Part shown: positions 42,317-51,333 of the stretch, in pieces
How the letters are laid out: every line of letters begins with the position of its first letter
Numbering within the stretch: the stretch's first letter is position 1
Origin: Niabella sp.
GTDB taxonomy: Bacteria; Bacteroidota; Bacteroidia; Chitinophagales; Chitinophagaceae
Assembly: GCF_030150205.1 (NCBI RefSeq)
Contig: NZ_JASLGT010000009.1
Location: 248,001-312,000 of the forward strand
Direction of reading: 5' to 3'
DNA: 64,000 nt
The notes under the pieces: generated by a model
What the model saw: the letters and a program-made list of their open reading frames with translations, nothing else
Database searches by the model: none
What the model was told of the DNA's origin: nothing
Translations under genes and position numbers: made by a program

Positions 42317-42808
42317 GTGAAAAAATATCTATTGAATACGGAAACGGTGGAGAAAAAATTGCAGCGGCTGGCGCTGGAACTGATTGAAAACAATCTGGAT
42401 GTGCCGGAGCTGATCCTGGTAGGTATTGAGGAACACGGTGTGGTGCTGGCAAAGAACATACAGCAGCTGATTCAAAAAAACAGCAAGATCGCTACACAGC
42501 TGCTGACGCTTCAATTAAATAAGAAAAAACCCGAGGCCGTAACCCTGAGCCGGGAAATAGACTTTACCAATAAGGTAATTGTATTGATTGATGATGTAAC
42601 AAACAGTGGTAAAACGCTGCTCTATGCATTAAAACCATTTTTGAACGCCCATCCGGCCCGCATCCAAACGCTGGTATTGGTAGAGCGCACCCATACCTTG
42701 TTTCCCATTACACCGGATTATAAAGGAATTTCGCTGGCTACCACACTGCAGGATCATATTTATGTGGAGGTAGAAGGCGATAAGGTTACCGGTGCTTACC
42801 TGGCTTAA
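42317..42808 (+). CDS. Phosphoribosyltransferase (PyrR-like)
   Basis: 163 residues from a GTG start. The PRPP-binding loop is 'VIVLIDDVTNSGKTLLYAL', the standard type I PRTase motif, and the N-terminal 'ELILVGIEEHGVVLAKNI' matches the start of PyrR and related enzymes. Family members bind nucleobases and PRPP; some are regulators of the pyr genes. No pyr genes are nearby, so a plain phosphoribosyltransferase role is the safe reading. Divergent from the Fe-S gene, with only 74 bases between them. Confidence 0.85.
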   Translation: MKKYLLNTETVEKKLQRLALELIENNLDVPELILVGIEEHGVVLAKNIQQLIQKNSKIATQLLTLQLNKKKPEAVTLSREIDFTNKVIVLIDDVTNSGKTLLYALKPFLNAHPARIQTLVLVERTHTLFPITPDYKGISLATTLQDHIYVEVEGDKVTGAYLA

Positions 42809-43178
42809 TTTTTGAGCTCCAGGTTCAATATCAATATTTGAAGTTTAAGGTTAGATTACGTTTCGTATTCGCAGATCATTTATTGGCTATGGAATATTAA
42901 TTATTGTCTATTGAATGCCAGGGTTCGCCGCTGCCATAACAATTTTATTAGCCTTTGCGGATGCTTTGCGTCTATTGCGGTTAAACGAAACCGCTAAGAG
43001 CGCAAGGAACGGGCAAGGTGCGCCAGGATATCTGCCATAAAGTTTTCATTGCGAGCTTTGCCGTTAAACAAAACAGCAGGTGCAATCAGCGTATCTGCGG
43101 CAACTATAAAAAATCGTCAAAGGAAACGGCCATTGATGACTGCTCACTATTGCCCATTCCCGACTTGTGTACGCCGGC
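42809..43178 (+). repeat. Intergenic stretch with dispersed 'TTTGCGG' repeat
   Basis: At 42949-43025: 'TTAGCCTTTGCGGATGC', 'TTGCGTCTATTGCGGTTAAA', 'CCGCTAAGAGCGCAAGG'. This is the type of element also seen at 27893-27965. No gene is supported here. Confidence 0.55.
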
Positions 43179-44060
43179 TCAGGAAAATATTTTCGCCAGG
43201 AATTTTTTCATTTCTTCCCAGGATGCCTTATCGGCCGCTTCATCATATTTAATATCCATCTTGAATTTTTCGCCGATGGCTGTAGCTCCCGGATTGGTAA
43301 ACGCGTGTTTGGCATTGGGGTACCCGATAAATTGCATATTGGCGTGCGCAGCTTCCATTTCCTTTTTGAAATCGTTAACCGCACTTACCGGTACAAAGGA
43401 ATCGGCATCTCCGTTTAAAACAAGGATGGAAGGTACAATGCCGCCTTTTCTTGCGGTGATTCCATTGCTTTCCAAACCTCCGTGAAAGCTTACCACGCCC
43501 TTGAGGTGTTCACCCAAACGCGCCATATTCAGGGCCATGGAACCGCCGAAGCAATAACCGATGGCCGCAATTTTGGTGGTATCCGCCTGGGGATATGTCT
43601 TGGCTATGGAAAGGGCATTATCAAAACGTTCCTGCGCCAGCTGGGGATTTTTATAGTATTTTGTCGATTCCCTGCCCGCATCTTTGGGGTTGTCCAAAAC
43701 CTTACCCCCGCCATACATATCCACGATCAGGGCAAAATAGCCCAGTTCTGCAATTTGTTTTGCACGGTCTTTTATATAGTCGGTAACTCCCCACCATTCC
43801 GGAATGATCAGTACAATCGGCTTTTTACCCGCATTGGCACTGTCGTATGCCATAATACTGTTAAACGTCTTAATTCCATCTTCATATTCCACCGGCTCTG
43901 TTTTAACATGGGGCAGCTCACGTACTACAGCGGTGTTACTGATGCTGGCCGTGTCCTTTTCGGCCTCTGCTTCCGGAGTTTTATCGGTACCACCGTTGCA
44001 GGCCGTGAGAAGAAACAATGCACCGGCTGAAAATATAGAGGCGATTTGCTTTAGGATCAT
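43179..44060 (-). CDS. Exported dienelactone-hydrolase-family lipoprotein
   Basis: 293 residues. The signal ends in lipobox LTAC, so the enzyme is lipid-anchored outside the cytoplasm. The alpha/beta-hydrolase body has 'PIVLIIPEWWGVTDYIKDRAK', with the E-W-W-G of the family, and the catalytic residues Cys170 ('GYCFGG'), Asp220 ('NGDADSFVP') and His252 ('KHAFTNPG'), i.e. the C-D-H triad of dienelactone hydrolase. The natural substrate is not known; many such proteins are carboxylesterases of broad range. Monocistronic, divergent from cmk. Confidence 0.88.
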   Translation of the reverse strand: MILKQIASIFSAGALFLLTACNGGTDKTPEAEAEKDTASISNTAVVRELPHVKTEPVEYEDGIKTFNSIMAYDSANAGKKPIVLIIPEWWGVTDYIKDRAKQIAELGYFALIVDMYGGGKVLDNPKDAGRESTKYYKNPQLAQERFDNALSIAKTYPQADTTKIAAIGYCFGGSMALNMARLGEHLKGVVSFHGGLESNGITARKGGIVPSILVLNGDADSFVPVSAVNDFKKEMEAAHANMQFIGYPNAKHAFTNPGATAIGEKFKMDIKYDEAADKASWEEMKKFLAKIFS

Positions 44061-44217
44061 AGTCGAAGGTTTGTCTGAATATACGAATAAGATTTTAATT
44101 GAAGTACCAGTTGCAAATTTATTCTAAAAGCCACAATTTTCCCTTAATAAAATTGTATCTTGCCCTAGATTCCATGTGGGTTTGTAATCCGTGGTTTTAA
44201 GAGGGAGGGTTGATAAA

Positions 44218-44895
44218 ATGAAACAGATTATTGTTGCGATAGATGGCTGGTCCAGTTGCGGAAAAAGTACCCTGGCCAAACAGATGGCGAAGGCATTGGG
44301 ATATATTTATGTAGACAGCGGAGCGATGTACCGGGCGATCACACTTTATTTCCTGAGAAATCATATCGACTGGAACCAGGAAAAAGAAGTAAAAGAAGCG
44401 TTGGCGGATATTGAGCTGGATTTTCAGCCCAATGATCAGAATGGTACGAATGAAATCTACCTGAACGATGAAAACGTGGAATACCTGATCCGGGATCTGA
44501 TTGTTGCAGAAAAAGTAAGCGAAGTGGCGGCCGTAAAAGCGGTACGGGAATTTGCGGTAGCGCAACAACAAAAAATGGGAAAGAAAAAAGGCATCATAAT
44601 GGATGGCCGCGATATAGGAACGGTAGTATTTCCCAGGGCTGAACTGAAACTGTTTATGACGGCGGACAACGCTGTTCGGGTAGAGCGGAGGTTTAAAGAG
44701 CTGGTGGAAAAAAATCCCAATGTAACGATTGAAGAGGTAGCCGAAAACATCCAGATGCGGGATTATATAGATTCTAACCGTGAGGTAAGTCCGCTGCGCC
44801 AGGCAAAGGATGCCATAGTCATTGATAATACGAACCTGACCCCGGAAGAGCAGCTGAAGAAAGCATTAAAATTGGTAAAAAATATATCGGGATAA
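44218..44895 (+). CDS. cmk: Cytidylate kinase
   Basis: 225 residues from the ATG at 44218; a GTG-type frame continues 27 bases upstream, but the standard family start 'MKQIIVAIDG' fits the ATG. It phosphorylates CMP and dCMP with ATP. The P-loop is 'DGWSSCGKSTLAK', followed by the CMP-binding 'YVDSGAMYRAIT' and 'MDGRDIGTVVFP', and 'REVSPLRQAKDAIVIDNT' near the C-terminus. Length is typical. No rpsA or ispH neighbour as in some genomes. Confidence 0.95.
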   Translation: MKQIIVAIDGWSSCGKSTLAKQMAKALGYIYVDSGAMYRAITLYFLRNHIDWNQEKEVKEALADIELDFQPNDQNGTNEIYLNDENVEYLIRDLIVAEKVSEVAAVKAVREFAVAQQQKMGKKKGIIMDGRDIGTVVFPRAELKLFMTADNAVRVERRFKELVEKNPNVTIEEVAENIQMRDYIDSNREVSPLRQAKDAIVIDNTNLTPEEQLKKALKLVKNISG

Positions 44896-44957
44896 CCGGC
44901 CGGCCTTCCCGGTCCATTTACGGCAGTGCGGCGATCCCTGAACAAAATATCGATCAC

Positions 44958-46076
44958 ATGAGTACACGCCGGAATTTCATTCAGAAGATAGGATTTTCTG
45001 CCCTGGGATTTTATACCTTCCAGGGAATCAACGCAACCATTTTTTCGCCGTTAAAGCCACGGGTGGCTGATGGCCCGGTGCTGCGGGTGGCCCTGATGGG
45101 GCTGGGTGGTTATGCCAGCCGCGTTGCAGAGTCCATGCAGCAATCAACAAGGGCAAAGATCACCGGCCTGATCAGCGGTACCCCGGAAAAGCTAAAAACC
45201 TGGGGTGCCAAATACAACGTGCCGGAGAGCAGCCGGTACAATTATGAAAACTTTGATGCCATTCGTAATAATCCGGATATTGATGCCGTATATGTCATTA
45301 CGCCCAATGCCCTGCATCACGATCAGGTGATCCGCAGCACCCGCGCCGGCAAGCATGTGATCTGCGAAAAGCCGATGGGACTGAACGCAAAGGAGGGAAG
45401 GGAAATGGTGGATGCCTGTAAAAAAGCGGGTAAAAAATTACTGGTAGGGTACCGGATGCATTTTGAACCGCTCACATTGGAAATTCAACGGATGCGTACT
45501 GCCGGTGAACTGGGAAACATTAAATTTTTCCAGGGACTTTCGGGATTTAAGCTGGGCGATCCGAAACAATGGCGGGTAAATAAAGCCCTGGCCGGCGGTG
45601 GTTCATTGATGGATATCGGTATTTATGCGTTAAATGCCAGCCGCTACATGGTGGGCGAGGAGCCGGTTTGGGTTACGGCGCAGGAAACAAAAACAGACCC
45701 GGTGAAATTTAAAGAAGGGGTAGACGAAACCATTACGTTCCAGTTGGGATTCCCCAGCGGTGTTACCGCATCCTGTCTTTCTTCGTATAATATGAACAAC
45801 CTGGATCGTTTTTTCCTGAACGGCGAGAAAGGATTTGCAGAGCTGCAGCCGGCTTCCAGCTACGGCCCCATTAAAGGGCGAACGCACAAAGGTCCGCTGG
45901 AGATTGCTACCGATCGTCCCCAGCAGGCGGTACAAATGGATGAAATGGCGGCCATCATCCTGGATGATAAAAAAGCCATCATACCGGTTGACGGAGAAGA
46001 GGGGTTGCGCGACCTGGTGATCATTGATGCGATTTATAAGGCTGTAAAGACAGGAGGAAAGATAAAATTGGGATAA
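44958..46076 (+). CDS. Exported Gfo/Idh/MocA-family oxidoreductase
   Basis: 372 residues. The N-terminus 'MSTRRNFIQKIGFSALGFYTF' resembles a twin-arginine signal (S-T-R-R-N-F-I), so folded export with a bound cofactor is probable. The Rossmann part has 'VALMGLGGYASRVAESM' and the family motif 'HVICEKPMGLNAKEG', the EKP with the catalytic-site Lys. The substrate is a sugar or sugar derivative, the cofactor NAD(P), as in glucose-fructose oxidoreductase. Runs alone behind cmk with 62 bases between. Confidence 0.88.
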   Translation: MSTRRNFIQKIGFSALGFYTFQGINATIFSPLKPRVADGPVLRVALMGLGGYASRVAESMQQSTRAKITGLISGTPEKLKTWGAKYNVPESSRYNYENFDAIRNNPDIDAVYVITPNALHHDQVIRSTRAGKHVICEKPMGLNAKEGREMVDACKKAGKKLLVGYRMHFEPLTLEIQRMRTAGELGNIKFFQGLSGFKLGDPKQWRVNKALAGGGSLMDIGIYALNASRYMVGEEPVWVTAQETKTDPVKFKEGVDETITFQLGFPSGVTASCLSSYNMNNLDRFFLNGEKGFAELQPASSYGPIKGRTHKGPLEIATDRPQQAVQMDEMAAIILDDKKAIIPVDGEEGLRDLVIIDAIYKAVKTGGKIKLG

Positions 46077-46100
46077 GGGGGCTGTGGATGGTAATTGCCA

Positions 46101-46149
46101 AATTCCAAAAATCAAAAATCAAAAATCAAAAAGCAAAAAATCAAAAACC
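46101..46149 (+). repeat. AATCAAAA-type simple repeat
   Basis: Several tandem units of AAAAATC with small changes. The following 110 bases hold nothing else that I recognise up to the next gene. Confidence 0.7.
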
Positions 46150-46266
46150 AAGTTACAGAAAAAGATACTGATCGCTAAAAGCTGATAACTGAAGACTAAG
46201 AACTGACCACTAAATTTCTCCTGCTTATTTCCCAACTGCACATTATTTTTATACAAAATTTAATCT

Positions 46267-47862
46267 ATGCCTATCAGAATGACGGACGATCCCAATAGCG
46301 GGGACAATGATTTTAATGACGACCGTGGTGGTGGCGGATCGGGCCCCGGCGGAGGTGGAAACGGGTTATTTGGATTGCTGCCTTTGTTGCTGGGCCTGTT
46401 CCGGGGAAAAGGAATTATTGTATTGGTGATCATTGCTGCGGCTGTTTATTTTTTGGGTGGACGTGGTGGTTGCAGTAATATCGGTGGTTTAAGCGATGCC
46501 GCGCAGCAGCTGTTTTCTAAAAGTGGTTACAGCTATAGTCCGAATGAGTTCAATAAGGCCAAGATCTATGAAGGCCTGGAAGAAAATAATAATAAAAACC
46601 CGCTTCCGGAAGCCGTTTCATTACTGCGTTTTGCTCCTCAAAGAGGCGATCAGGGTGAGCAGGGAAGTTGCGTGGCCTGGAGCAGTGCTTATGGCGCACA
46701 AACGATTTTAACGGCTGCAGCAACCGGGCAGGATCCGAACACCATCGCATTCAGTCCCGCTTATTTATACAACCAGATCAAGTTGGGCAGCGACTGCCAG
46801 GGCTCCTATATACAACGGGCCATGGAAGCCATGAAAGCCAATGGGGGTGTGCCGCTGCGGGCGTATCCATACAACGACCAGGATTGCAGCAGGGCACCGG
46901 ATGGTGCAACGCTTCAGGCCGGACGTCAGAACGCCATTCACGGGTTTACCCGGCTTACCCAGGGCGATAACCTGAACCAGATCAGCGTAAGAGCGCTTAA
47001 AGAACACCTGGCCAAAGATGCCCCGGTGGTAATCGGTATGATGGTGGGACAAAGTTTTATGCAGGATATGATGGGGCGGGATCTGTGGCAGCCGCAGGGA
47101 ATGGATCAGTCGCAGGTGGGCATGGGCGGACATGCCATGTGTGTGATCGGGTATGATGACCGTAAATACGGCGGGGCTTTCCAGATCATGAACAGCTGGA
47201 CGCCTAAATGGGGCAACAACGGTATAGCCTGGGTACGTTATGGCGATTTTAAAAATTATGTACGGGAAGCATATGGTATCGATCCATTACCCAAAACGGC
47301 CAGTGTAGCGGCCATACCATTGGAATGCAATGTGGGGCTGGTAGACAACAATACCAAACAATACATCCGGCTGAAATCAACGGGCACCAATGCCTTTCAG
47401 ACCGTGACGCCTATAAAAGTTGGCACCCGATTTAAAATGGAGGTAAAGAATACCACCGAATGTTATATCTATATTTTCGGACAGGAAACAACCGGCAGCA
47501 GTTATGTGCTGTTTCCTTATTTAAAACCCGGGCAGGCGGTTTCCAAGCATTCTCCATACTGCGGTATTACCGGTTATCGCTTATTCCCAAGGTCCGAATC
47601 TATGGAAGCGGATAACCAGGGCACCCGTGATCAGATCGCTATTGTGGCCAGTAAAAAAGAGCTGGACTATAACCAGCTGAATGATGCCATTACGGCCAGT
47701 ACCCAACCTACTTATGCCGGAAAGGTAAATGAGGCATTGAAAAGCCTGCTGGCTCCCGGTGCAGTTTATAACAGTACCCCGGATGGCCGTATCTATTTTA
47801 AAGCAACGGCGACGCCCGGACAAGCAGCGGTTACCATCGTGGCCTTTGACAAAGTACCCTGA
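46267..47862 (+). CDS. Membrane-anchored papain-family (C1) cysteine protease with DUF4384-like end
   Basis: 531 residues. A Gly/Asp-rich N-terminus is followed by a hydrophobic helix ('GIIVLVIIAAAVYFLGG') that anchors the protein. The catalytic residues of papain-type enzymes are present: Cys135 in 'GSCVAWS', His289 in 'GGHAMCVIGYD' and Asn309 in 'NSWTPKWG'. The last ~180 residues have 'GTRFKMEVKNTTECYIYIFG' and 'YVLFPYL', the pattern of the DUF4384 domain. The prodomain is not obvious. Probably degrades or processes proteins at the cell envelope. Monocistronic. Confidence 0.88.
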   Translation: MPIRMTDDPNSGDNDFNDDRGGGGSGPGGGGNGLFGLLPLLLGLFRGKGIIVLVIIAAAVYFLGGRGGCSNIGGLSDAAQQLFSKSGYSYSPNEFNKAKIYEGLEENNNKNPLPEAVSLLRFAPQRGDQGEQGSCVAWSSAYGAQTILTAAATGQDPNTIAFSPAYLYNQIKLGSDCQGSYIQRAMEAMKANGGVPLRAYPYNDQDCSRAPDGATLQAGRQNAIHGFTRLTQGDNLNQISVRALKEHLAKDAPVVIGMMVGQSFMQDMMGRDLWQPQGMDQSQVGMGGHAMCVIGYDDRKYGGAFQIMNSWTPKWGNNGIAWVRYGDFKNYVREAYGIDPLPKTASVAAIPLECNVGLVDNNTKQYIRLKSTGTNAFQTVTPIKVGTRFKMEVKNTTECYIYIFGQETTGSSYVLFPYLKPGQAVSKHSPYCGITGYRLFPRSESMEADNQGTRDQIAIVASKKELDYNQLNDAITASTQPTYAGKVNEALKSLLAPGAVYNSTPDGRIYFKATATPGQAAVTIVAFDKVP

Positions 47863-47977
47863 TCAGGAAGGCGTATAAAATATAACGGTTTTTATTGACG
47901 GCCAACTTTATAAGTGCAACCGCGTAGTAGAGACATTATATCTAAAAGGAATCATCCGGTTCCGGTTTTCGAATCGG

Positions 47978-49213
47978 TTAATTGAGCGGAATGCCAAACC
48001 AGGTAAGTTTCCGTTCATAAAACATCGCCTTGCGCTTTGATTTGGATTTGGACAGGTACTCATCCAGCCAGTCTTTTTGCTCCTTTAGCTGCGGTTCAAG
48101 CGACCGCATGGATTTTTGTAAAGAGGCTTTTGCAGAAGCAACATTAGAAAAGCTGGCGTCTACTTTCGATAGCCGTTCTGTGATGCCTGTAAAGATCCGG
48201 GTTGCTCCATCAAACATTTCCTTAATAGCCTCATCGGGTTTTGCAGGAGTAAATTGATGATTACGATAATCGATGTATTGGTTGATCAGGATGATGGCAT
48301 TATTATAATCGTCTGTAATCTGGTTGAGTGAATCAACGGCCGCCTGCTGTTTTTCGTTTTGTTCCTTTATCCGGAGATTTTCCAGTTGCAGTTTAACGTG
48401 ATGCAGCCGGTCAAAGACCATGGCATTGCCTACCCCGTTTTTTTCAATACGGTAAATGGTGCCCCGCAACTGATCTTCCAGGCCTGCCCGGTTGTATGCC
48501 CGGATTGAATCGGGGTAATTGAAATAAGGCTGGCCCTGGTTTTGAACCGCTTTGTTTTCATAGAACTGGGCAGTGGTTACCGGGTAGTTCAGGAACTGCC
48601 ATAAATAATCAAAAGGCATGTGCGACCGGATCAGCTTCCCGGGGGATACCAGGTAATAATCATTGTTTAACTTTTTTACAAACTGCTTATTGGAAATATA
48701 ACCGGAGCCCCAGGTGGGATCAAATAAATACCAGGAACCATCGATCCTTGCTGCGCACCAGGCATGCGGAATATAATCGGTAAAGCCATTCTGTTTGGTA
48801 TATCCTTCTATCGTATAGGCTTCAATGTTCAATTGTTTGCAGATGCTGGTAAAAAGCAACGCAAAATGCTCGCAGATCCCTTTGCGGCTGGCCAATACCT
48901 TTTTTAATTTGTCATCACTGTTTTCATAAAAATTGATGGCAAACATATTGGCTACATCATAATCGATATTTTTGGTTACCCAGAAAAAAACAGCACGTAC
49001 CTGTTCCGCTTCCTTGCTAAAATGGTCATGGATATAAGTGGCTACTTCCTGTACCGAATTTCCGGCTGCAGCAGGCATAGCGGTCATTACCTGGTCTGTT
49101 TGCCGGTAAGGGTTGGGGGGAGGCGTTTTTTGCTGGGCCTGGGAAAACGCAATGCTGGTGTAAATCATCATAAAGGTTGCAATAATCCGGATCCGGACGC
49201 AGTAGGGTCGCAT
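47978..49213 (-). CDS. Exported transglutaminase-like protein
   Basis: 411 residues from the ATG at 49213. The alternative start at 49228 lies inside a -7 box and is rejected. It has a signal peptide ('IATFMMIYTSIAFSQAQQ'). The transglutaminase core has the Cys in 'RKGICEHFALLFTSIC', the His in 'PHAWCAARIDGSW' and the Asp in 'LFDPTWGSG', so the triad is complete. A long charged coiled-coil C-terminal part follows. In this family many members cleave or modify proteins or peptidoglycan-linked peptides; the substrate is unknown. Convergent with the C1 protease. Confidence 0.85.
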   Translation of the reverse strand: MRPYCVRIRIIATFMMIYTSIAFSQAQQKTPPPNPYRQTDQVMTAMPAAAGNSVQEVATYIHDHFSKEAEQVRAVFFWVTKNIDYDVANMFAINFYENSDDKLKKVLASRKGICEHFALLFTSICKQLNIEAYTIEGYTKQNGFTDYIPHAWCAARIDGSWYLFDPTWGSGYISNKQFVKKLNNDYYLVSPGKLIRSHMPFDYLWQFLNYPVTTAQFYENKAVQNQGQPYFNYPDSIRAYNRAGLEDQLRGTIYRIEKNGVGNAMVFDRLHHVKLQLENLRIKEQNEKQQAAVDSLNQITDDYNNAIILINQYIDYRNHQFTPAKPDEAIKEMFDGATRIFTGITERLSKVDASFSNVASAKASLQKSMRSLEPQLKEQKDWLDEYLSKSKSKRKAMFYERKLTWFGIPLN

Positions 49214-49225
49214 ACTATTTTTCGC

Positions 49226-49233
49226 CAAATATA
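49226..49233 (-). promoter_or_regulatory. Promoter box of the transglutaminase-like gene
   Basis: TATATTTG on the minus strand, a full TAnnTTTG match, 12 bases before the ATG at 49213. No TTTG lies at -33. Confidence 0.6.
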
Positions 49234-50154
49234 GGCGTTCATCCGAAATTTTTACGGACGATAATTGCCTGGCGGGTATAGAAAAGATTTGTCCGGATCT
49301 GGTTGAAAGCAGATATTGACGCGGGTTTGAACGCGGAAACGCTTGTGAAATAGTAATTTAGTAGTAGTTACTACTTTTTTACTACCGCTATTTTTGGAAA
49401 TATTGACCTAACTTCGCATCCAGTCAAAAGCAACAGGATGATGCAATTGGGCAAACCGGTTTCATTGTTTTTAGCTTTAATAAATGACTGCCGCCCTCCA
49501 TACTGCGCTGAACCCATAGAAAGATACATAAAATTGAACACGTATTTGGAATCATATGCCGAATATGGGGCTCATATGTTAATCATAGTGTTCGCTATGG
49601 TTGATCTGCGTGGAATAAAGGGGTAGGTTATATTTAGTAGTATGTGCTGTAATCGGGGAGCTGTAAGATGCTGCAAAGTCGGCGGTTTTAATAGTTCCTT
49701 AGTTACGATAGATTTCCGGAACTGGATGGCCCGGATCCTACAGCTGCGTATGCTTGAATAGCTGCCTGTGTAAATCAATGAGGCCGAAATAAATAAAATG
49801 CAACCAAAATATGCGCATGACTAATATTACTTGCAGCAAAGAACCGGTATTTGAAATCAATTTGTTTGTTTTCACCGAAACTGTTGAATACCTGGGGCAG
49901 GATTGTTTTGCCAGGGAAATACATGGTTCTAGCGGATTCATATAACTAACTTAAAATTTCCGCAGTAACCGGAGCAGATGATGCCTGATTGGCAACAACA
50001 TCTGCTGAATGGTTAACCGGCAGGGAACCTGGGATAAAATATGCATTGCTGTTATGAAAGATGACAGCAGACAAGGCCCGGTCGTTTTGTTTATTTCATT
50101 CATGTTCGAAAAGAATTATAATCTGGATACCACAACTGTACAATATCGTTTAGT
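49234..50154 (+). other. 921-bp intergenic stretch
   Basis: No gene that I can support; the 62-codon frame at 49438-49626 is weak. A perfect 13-bp palindrome AGTAGTTACTACT lies at 49363-49375, and 14 bases later a full -7 box TATTTTTG (49389-49396). A regulated promoter for a short transcript is possible, but no product is evident. Confidence 0.4.
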
Positions 50155-50808
50155 ATGTATAAAATAAAAGTAGCCATTTTAGCAGATGAGGAATTGTATG
50201 GGAATGCGCTTGTGGCTTTATTAAACCGGCAGTTTGAGATGGAAGTGGTGCGTACTTTCAGAGACGGCGAATCGGCAATTGCCGGTATCGGAAAACAGCC
50301 GGTGGACGTATTGCTTTTCGATATTGACCTGCCAGGGATTTCAGGAATAGAGGTGGTGGGACAATTAAAGGGGCGCTATTCAAAAATGGAATACCTGGCG
50401 CTGACAACTGATGATAAGGATCACACTATTTTTAGCGCGTTGAATGCAGGGGCGTCCGGATATCTTCTCCGGGATGCGGGAGACACCGCTGTGGTTGAAG
50501 CTATAAAAGATGTATACAAAGGCGGTTTCCCCTTAAGCAGTATGGTTGCCCGGAAGGTTATTGACCGGCTGTTTATAGCACCGGCACCCGGCCTGCAATC
50601 TGAAAAGCTTTCCCAGCGGGAGAATGAAATATTGCTGCAACTTTCAAAAGGGCACCGGTATAAAGAAATTGCCGCACATTTTTTTATCAGTGTGGAAACC
50701 GTGCGCACCCATATCCGGAATATATATGAAAAGCTGCAGGTGAATTCAAGGGCCGAAGCTATCCGGAAAGTGAAGGATAGTATGAAAGCCCATCTTCAAA
50801 ATACATAG
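50155..50808 (+). CDS. NarL/FixJ-type response regulator
   Basis: 217 residues. Receiver domain 1-120 with the phospho-acceptor Asp56 in 'LLFDIDLPG', Thr in 'ALTTDD' and Lys replaced by Arg in 'YLLRDAG' (the usual K at the end of strand 5 is R here). A LuxR-type helix-turn-helix follows at about 150-210 ('LSQRENEILLQLSKGHRYKEIAAHFFISVETVRTHIRNIYEKLQ'). No sensor kinase gene is adjacent, so it is an orphan regulator in the window. Its position at the head of the exopolysaccharide genes suggests that it controls them (inference). Confidence 0.88.
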   Translation: MYKIKVAILADEELYGNALVALLNRQFEMEVVRTFRDGESAIAGIGKQPVDVLLFDIDLPGISGIEVVGQLKGRYSKMEYLALTTDDKDHTIFSALNAGASGYLLRDAGDTAVVEAIKDVYKGGFPLSSMVARKVIDRLFIAPAPGLQSEKLSQRENEILLQLSKGHRYKEIAAHFFISVETVRTHIRNIYEKLQVNSRAEAIRKVKDSMKAHLQNT

Positions 50809-51333
50809 GAACGGGAACATGCCTTGTTTTATCAATAATAAAGACAGCAAAGGGAATACTACTCTTTTACCATTTTTTGGTATTGATACGCGGTTTATAT
50901 TTGCAGCGCAACCGGATAGATATTATGCGTACACTGCTGTATAGCTGGAAATAAGCCCTCTCAGCTATAAACAATGATCCGGATGTTTAGAAAAGAACTA
51001 AGAGATATTGACGTTACCAGATGGACAAAGGTCCATACGTTTAAGTGTATTTAATGAGCTCTGGTGATTTGCACGTAGTATTTTGAATAGCCCTCAAAAC
51101 CGCTGCAGATTTACAGCCAGGATTTTTATGATGTTGGGAGTGTTCCCAGGCAACAGGATGCCTTTGTTATATCAGCTTTGAGCGGTATGCTAAGGTGCCG
51201 CATCTGTTGTGCCCCTTTTGCGGACTCCGCGTTTTTGCTTCGGTTGTATAACCGGGTAATGAGCGCTGTGCTGTGAACGGAGTATGCATGGAATATGTTT
51301 TATTCAATAACCGCTTAAGTAATCCTGATAAAA
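50809..51333 (+). promoter_or_regulatory. Long leader region of the exopolysaccharide operon
   Basis: TATATTTG at 50896-50903 is a full -7 box, with TTTG at 50876-50879 (16 bases upstream, a little short). Transcription from it would give a leader of about 425 nt. Within it, TATAGCTG (50940-50947) pairs with CAGCTATA (50962-50969), an 8-bp stem with a 14-base loop, overlapping a ten-codon frame at 50925-50954. No other gene is present in the 525 bp. Confidence 0.55.

Noticed and set aside
49438..49626. 62-codon frame behind the -7 box at 49389
   Set aside because: Promoter position fits, but the peptide has no recognisable feature and the codon use gives no support; left as an open possibility in the findings.
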